This document shows, one piece after another, positions 60,700 through 64,000 of a stretch of DNA of 64,000 nt (position 1 is its first letter; the number at the start of each line of letters is the position of its first letter). The stretch lies in the NCBI RefSeq assembly GCF_051433195.1, contig NZ_JBHMFT010000005.1, positions 1 to 64,000 on the forward strand, written 5' to 3'. The position numbers and the translations under genes were made by a program. This DNA is from Falsiroseomonas sp051433195 (GTDB taxonomy: Bacteria > Pseudomonadota > Alphaproteobacteria > Acetobacterales > Acetobacteraceae). A model generated the notes under the pieces. The model had not been told where the DNA came from, did not search any database, and saw nothing but the letters and a program-made list of their open reading frames with translations.

Positions 60700-61413
60700 A
60701 TGCAAACCTTGACCCCCCCTGCCGTCGATCCGATGACCCCGGCCGGCCCGGGCAGCCCCCTGGTCCTGGCCCTGCCAAAGGGCCGCATCCTATCCGAGCT
60801 TGGTCCCCTCCTGGCCCGCGCCGGCATCGCACCGGCAGCGGACTACATCGACGAGGACAGCCGGCGCCTGCGGTTCGAGACCAACCACCCATCGCTCGAC
60901 GTGGTACGCGTCCGGCCCTTCGATGTCGCGACCTTCGTCGCACACGGTGCCGCGCAGATCGGTGTCTGCGGTGCGGACGTTCTGATGGAGTTCGACTACG
61001 ATCAGATCTATGCGCCGCTCGACCTCGGCATCGGCCGGTGCCGCGTCTCGGTCGCCGAACCGGCGGAGCGTGCCGTGCCGGAAGACATCGCGGCCTGGTC
61101 GCGGGTGACCGTCGCGACGAAATATCCGGCCATCGCCCAGCGCCATTTCGCGGCCCGTGGCATGCAGGCCGACATCGTGCACCTTAACGGCGCCATGGAA
61201 CTGGCGCCTTCGCTCGGCCTGGCGCGCCTGATCGTCGACCTGGTGCAGACAGGCTCGACCCTCCGCGCGAATGGCCTGGTGGAGACCGAGGTCATTGCCC
61301 ATGTCACCTCCCGCCTCATCGTCAACCGAACCGCCTTGAAGACGCAACCCGAGGCGATCGGCGCCTGGATCGCGCGGTTCCGTGCCGCGATGGCCGAGGT
61401 CGATGCACGATGA
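60700..61413 (+). CDS. hisG: ATP phosphoribosyltransferase, short form (HisG)
   Basis: A 237-residue enzyme catalysing the first step of histidine synthesis. The short form lacks the C-terminal regulatory domain and normally needs HisZ, which is not in this window. LVLALPKGRILSELGPLLAR, PFDVATFVAHGAAQIGVCGA and LIVDLVQTGSTLRANGLVET are characteristic. The start may be 60700 or the ATG at 60733. It overlaps hisD by four bases. Confidence 0.9.
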   Translation: MQTLTPPAVDPMTPAGPGSPLVLALPKGRILSELGPLLARAGIAPAADYIDEDSRRLRFETNHPSLDVVRVRPFDVATFVAHGAAQIGVCGADVLMEFDYDQIYAPLDLGIGRCRVSVAEPAERAVPEDIAAWSRVTVATKYPAIAQRHFAARGMQADIVHLNGAMELAPSLGLARLIVDLVQTGSTLRANGLVETEVIAHVTSRLIVNRTALKTQPEAIGAWIARFRAAMAEVDAR

Positions 61414-62717
61414 AATGGCTCCAGACTACAGATCCTGATTTCGAACAGGCCTTCCGCCTCCTGCTTGACGATGCGCGCGAAACCACCGCCCGTGTCGATG
61501 CGACGGTCGCCGGTGTGATCGCGGAGGTTCGGCAGCGCGGCGATGCAGCGCTGGTCGAACTGACCACCCGCTTCGATCGCTGGACCCCACGGGATGCCGC
61601 GGCCCTGCGCGTCAGCATGGCCGAGATCGATGCCGCCGCGGCAGCCATCACGGCCGAACAGCGATCCGCCCTGCAACTCGCCGCGGGCCGCATCGAAGCC
61701 TTTCACGGCGCGCAGATGCCGCGTGACCTGGAAATGACGGATACGGCCGGCGTCACCACAGGGTTGCGCTGGGGACCGCTCGATGCGGTCGGGATCTATG
61801 TGCCAGGCGGCAAGGCGGCCTATCCATCCTCAGTCCTGATGAATGCGCTGCCGGCGCGGGTCGCCGGCGTGAGCCGAATTGCCATGTGCGTGCCGACGCC
61901 GGATGGCATCCTGAACCCGCTGGTCCTTGCCGCGGCGCGTCTGGCCGGCGTCAGCGAGGTCTGGCGCATCGGCGGAGCGCAGGCGGTGGCTGCGATGGCC
62001 TGGGGAACCGCCTCCCTCTCCTCGGTCGACCGCATCGTCGGGCCCGGCAACGCCTATGTGGCGGAGGCCAAGCGCCAGGTGTTCGGCCGCGTCGGCATCG
62101 ACAGCATCGCGGGCCCGTCGGAGGTGGTGATCCTGGCCGATGGCAGCAACGACCCCCGGCACGTTGCACTGGACCTGCTCGCCCAGGCCGAGCATGACGA
62201 GGTCGCGCAGTCCATCCTCGTGACCGATGACGCCGGCTTCGGCCAGCGGGTGGCGGCAGCCGTCGAGGCCGAACTGGCGCTGCTGCCGCGCGCGGCCATT
62301 GCCGGCGCATCCTGGCACGCCCACGGCGCGATCGTGGTGGTTGCCGATTGGGCGGAGGCGGTGACGCTGACCAACCGCCTGGCACCGGAGCACCTGCAGA
62401 TCATGGTCGAGGCGCCACGCCGCCTGATGCAGCAGATCCGGCATGCCGGCGCCGCCTTTCTCGGCCGGCACTGCCCGGAGGCACTGGGCGACTACGTGGC
62501 TGGGCCGAACCACGTCCTGCCGACGGGACGAACCGCGCGCTTCGCCTCCGGCCTTTCCGTCTTCGACTTCCTCAAGCGGACCACCTGGGTGGATGCGGAT
62601 GCCGCGGCGCTGGCGGCGATCGGGCCCGCTGCCGTCACCCTCGCGCGGGCCGAGGGGCTGGAGGCGCACGCCCTCAGCGTCGAAGCGCGGCTGAAATCGG
62701 GAGCTGTGCATTCTTGA
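61410..62717 (+). CDS. hisD: Histidinol dehydrogenase
   Basis: A 435-residue zinc enzyme for the last two steps of histidine synthesis. AVGIYVPGGKAAYPSSVLMN, SVDRIVGPGNAYVAEAKRQV, SIAGPSEVVILADGSN, LLAQAEHDEVAQSILVT and NRLAPEHLQIMVE are all present, covering the NAD and zinc sites. The length is standard. Its ATG overlaps the hisG stop. Confidence 0.95.
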   Translation: MKWLQTTDPDFEQAFRLLLDDARETTARVDATVAGVIAEVRQRGDAALVELTTRFDRWTPRDAAALRVSMAEIDAAAAAITAEQRSALQLAAGRIEAFHGAQMPRDLEMTDTAGVTTGLRWGPLDAVGIYVPGGKAAYPSSVLMNALPARVAGVSRIAMCVPTPDGILNPLVLAAARLAGVSEVWRIGGAQAVAAMAWGTASLSSVDRIVGPGNAYVAEAKRQVFGRVGIDSIAGPSEVVILADGSNDPRHVALDLLAQAEHDEVAQSILVTDDAGFGQRVAAAVEAELALLPRAAIAGASWHAHGAIVVVADWAEAVTLTNRLAPEHLQIMVEAPRRLMQQIRHAGAAFLGRHCPEALGDYVAGPNHVLPTGRTARFASGLSVFDFLKRTTWVDADAAALAAIGPAAVTLARAEGLEAHALSVEARLKSGAVHS

Positions 62718-62835
62718 CCGCCAACCGTGTCACCTTCATCTTCGGTGTCACTTTGCGCGACCGTGCGGGGTCCCTGTCTTGAGGGGTCCCTTGGACCGGC
62801 CCGGCGCGCGCTGATGGTCCCGATGAAGGATGCGC

Positions 62836-63054
62836 ATGTCGAAAGAGGACATGATCGAGTTCAGCGGCACGGTGGCGGAACTGCTTCCGAACGCGATGTT
62901 CCGCGTCAAACTCGACAACGAGCACATGGTTCTGGCGCACACCAGCGGCAAGATGCGCAAGAACCGCATCCGGGTCCTGGCCGGCGACCGCGTGAACGTC
63001 GAGATGACACCGTACGACCTGACGAAGGGGCGGATCACGTTCCGCTTCAAGTGA
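62836..63054 (+). CDS. infA: Translation initiation factor IF-1
   Basis: A 72-residue S1-type beta-barrel, start chosen at MSKEDMIEFSGTVAELLPNA with AAGGA upstream. The core NEHMVLAHTSGKMRKNRIRV, then LAGDRVNVEMTPYDLTKGR, is the near-invariant IF-1 sequence. It aids assembly of the 30S initiation complex. The gene leads a compact infA-maf-rng set. Confidence 0.95.
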   Translation: MSKEDMIEFSGTVAELLPNAMFRVKLDNEHMVLAHTSGKMRKNRIRVLAGDRVNVEMTPYDLTKGRITFRFK

Positions 63055-63089
63055 CGGGCGACGGGGCTGGTGCCCCTGAATCCGGAGCC

Positions 63090-63668
63090 ATGCGCCCGAA
63101 GCTCGTGCTGGCTTCCGCGAGCCCGCGGCGCCTGGACCTTCTCGCGCGTATCGGGATCACGCCAGACCGCGTGCTGCCGACTGACATCGACGAGGCGCCT
63201 CGCAAGGCGGAACTGCCGCGCCTCCTGGCCATCCGCCTGGCCGCGGCGAAGGCCGCGGCTGGCGCTCGCGCCGAGCCTGATGCGCTGATCCTGGCCGCCG
63301 ATACCGTTGTCGCACTCGGCCGGCGCTTGTTGGGCAAGCCGTCCGATGCGGCGGAGGCCACGCAATTCCTGACCCTGCTGTCCGGTCGCCGGCATCGCGT
63401 GATGACCGCTGTCTGCCTGCAACGACCGGATGGTGGGCAGATCTCCCGGCTGGTCACCAGCGTCCTGGCGTTCCAGAGGCTGACGCAGGCCCAGATCGAG
63501 GATCATGTGGCCAGCGGCGAATGGCGCGGCGCCGCCGGTGGCTACCAGATCCAGAACCGTGCCGAGATGTTCGTACGGTTCCTGTCCGGCAGCCACTCCA
63601 ATGTCGTGGGCCTTCCGCTGTTCGAAACCGCGCAGCTGCTTCGAGGAGCTGGCTGGCTGAGGCCATGA
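63090..63668 (+). CDS. maf: Maf-type nucleoside triphosphate pyrophosphatase
   Basis: A 192-residue protein. The ATG at 63090 begins MRPKLVLASASPRRLDLLAR, the Maf signature. LILAADTVVALGRRLLGKPS and AAGGYQIQNRAEMFVRFLSG are the other active-site regions. The family hydrolyses non-canonical nucleotides and affects septum formation. It is 35 bases after infA and overlaps the next gene by four bases. Confidence 0.93.
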   Translation: MRPKLVLASASPRRLDLLARIGITPDRVLPTDIDEAPRKAELPRLLAIRLAAAKAAAGARAEPDALILAADTVVALGRRLLGKPSDAAEATQFLTLLSGRRHRVMTAVCLQRPDGGQISRLVTSVLAFQRLTQAQIEDHVASGEWRGAAGGYQIQNRAEMFVRFLSGSHSNVVGLPLFETAQLLRGAGWLRP

Positions 63669-64000
63669 AGGATCAGCCGGAGATCCGCGTCAGCGCCACG
63701 CCCGGCGAGGTTCGGGTCGCGGGGCTCCGGGGCGGAGTGCTGGAGGTCGCGGCCGTCGAACGGACCGGCCGTCCCGATGGGGTCGGTGACCTGCACCTGG
63801 CGCGGGTGTCCGCCCTCGCCGCGGCCATGAGCGGCGCCTTCCTGACCCTGCAGGATGGAACCACGGCTTTTCTTCCAGAGGGCGAACTGCCGCCCCCCCG
63901 CCGGCCAATTGCGCAGGCGTTGCAGGAAGGCCAGGCGCTGCCGGTGCGACTCATCCGGGCAGCGCAGGGCGGCAAGGGCCCGCGTGCGACTGCCCGCCTG
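63665..64000 (+). CDS. Ribonuclease E/G family protein, 3' end beyond the window
   Basis: The first 112 codons start at an ATG overlapping the maf stop. The segment ERTGRPDGVGDLHLARVSAL, then AFLTLQDGTTAFLPEGELP, matches the N-terminal S1-like region of the alphaproteobacterial RNase E/G family, which follows maf in many genomes. The catalytic domain lies outside the window, so the exact subtype cannot be told. Confidence 0.8.
   Translation, partial: MKDQPEIRVSATPGEVRVAGLRGGVLEVAAVERTGRPDGVGDLHLARVSALAAAMSGAFLTLQDGTTAFLPEGELPPPRRPIAQALQEGQALPVRLIRAAQGGKGPRATARL

Noticed and set aside
1..64000. CRISPR arrays, tRNA and rRNA genes
   Set aside because: No spaced direct repeats, cloverleaf patterns or rRNA sequences were seen on reading.

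Overview
This 64 kb, GC-rich window looks like the chromosome of an alphaproteobacterium, most likely in the Acetobacteraceae (Roseomonas-like). The reasons are a ChpT-CtrA phosphorelay beside chemotaxis and flagellar genes, a FixGHI-type cbb3 oxidase operon behind an FNR/FixK box, a short-form HisG, the pdxA-pdxJ pair, and an infA-maf-rng order. The family assignment is inference, because no rRNA or tRNA is present.

Bases 1 to about 13,787 are a mobile, patchwork island. It runs off the left edge and ends on the right at a large serine recombinase (12090-13724, minus). The neighbouring M20 peptidase gene breaks off after 93 codons, just before its metal-binding His-Gly-Asp, so the element probably integrated inside that gene. 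Cargo includes a resolvase fragment, an RTX/DUF5648 protein, a gene pair with an exported YEATS-like domain, a membrane-anchored protein resembling a phage tail-collar domain, a stand-alone deaminase-fold protein, a YdhR-like monooxygenase and a cysteine-dioxygenase-like cupin. Three degraded IS5-type transposases and several orphan genes lie among them.

Bases 14,151-35,139 are core metabolism: an isobutyryl-CoA-dehydrogenase-like enzyme, a fused indolepyruvate ferredoxin oxidoreductase with a divergent Lrp regulator, and the complete cbb3 oxidase and assembly operon ccoNOQPGHIS, which has tight stop/start overlaps at several junctions. A large RTX protein, a TauE/DsbD-like membrane protein, pdxA-pdxJ and an M19 dipeptidase follow.

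Bases 35,155-42,831 hold the most interesting locus. An NHLM-type (nitrile hydratase leader microcin) export operon encodes an HlyD adaptor, a C39-peptidase ABC transporter and a second ABC transporter. It is divergent from an RTX-like protein that starts with a bacteriocin-type Gly-Gly leader. The C39 triad is intact, and I see no classic precursor or modifying enzyme, so the internally duplicated RTX protein is the likely cargo.

Bases 42,836-64,000 continue with a molybdenum hydroxylase large subunit, a flavoprotein, a second Lrp regulator divergent from hppD, fliJ-fliI, ctrA, a che cluster (cheR, cheB, cheY, cheW, cheA) and chpT. After these come a DUF3553 protein, a TauE/SafE permease, moaA, nadK, hisG-hisD, infA, maf and the start of an RNase E/G gene. 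moaA can supply cofactor to the molybdenum hydroxylase. CtrA, ChpT, the Che proteins and FliI/FliJ form a coherent motility and cell-cycle block.
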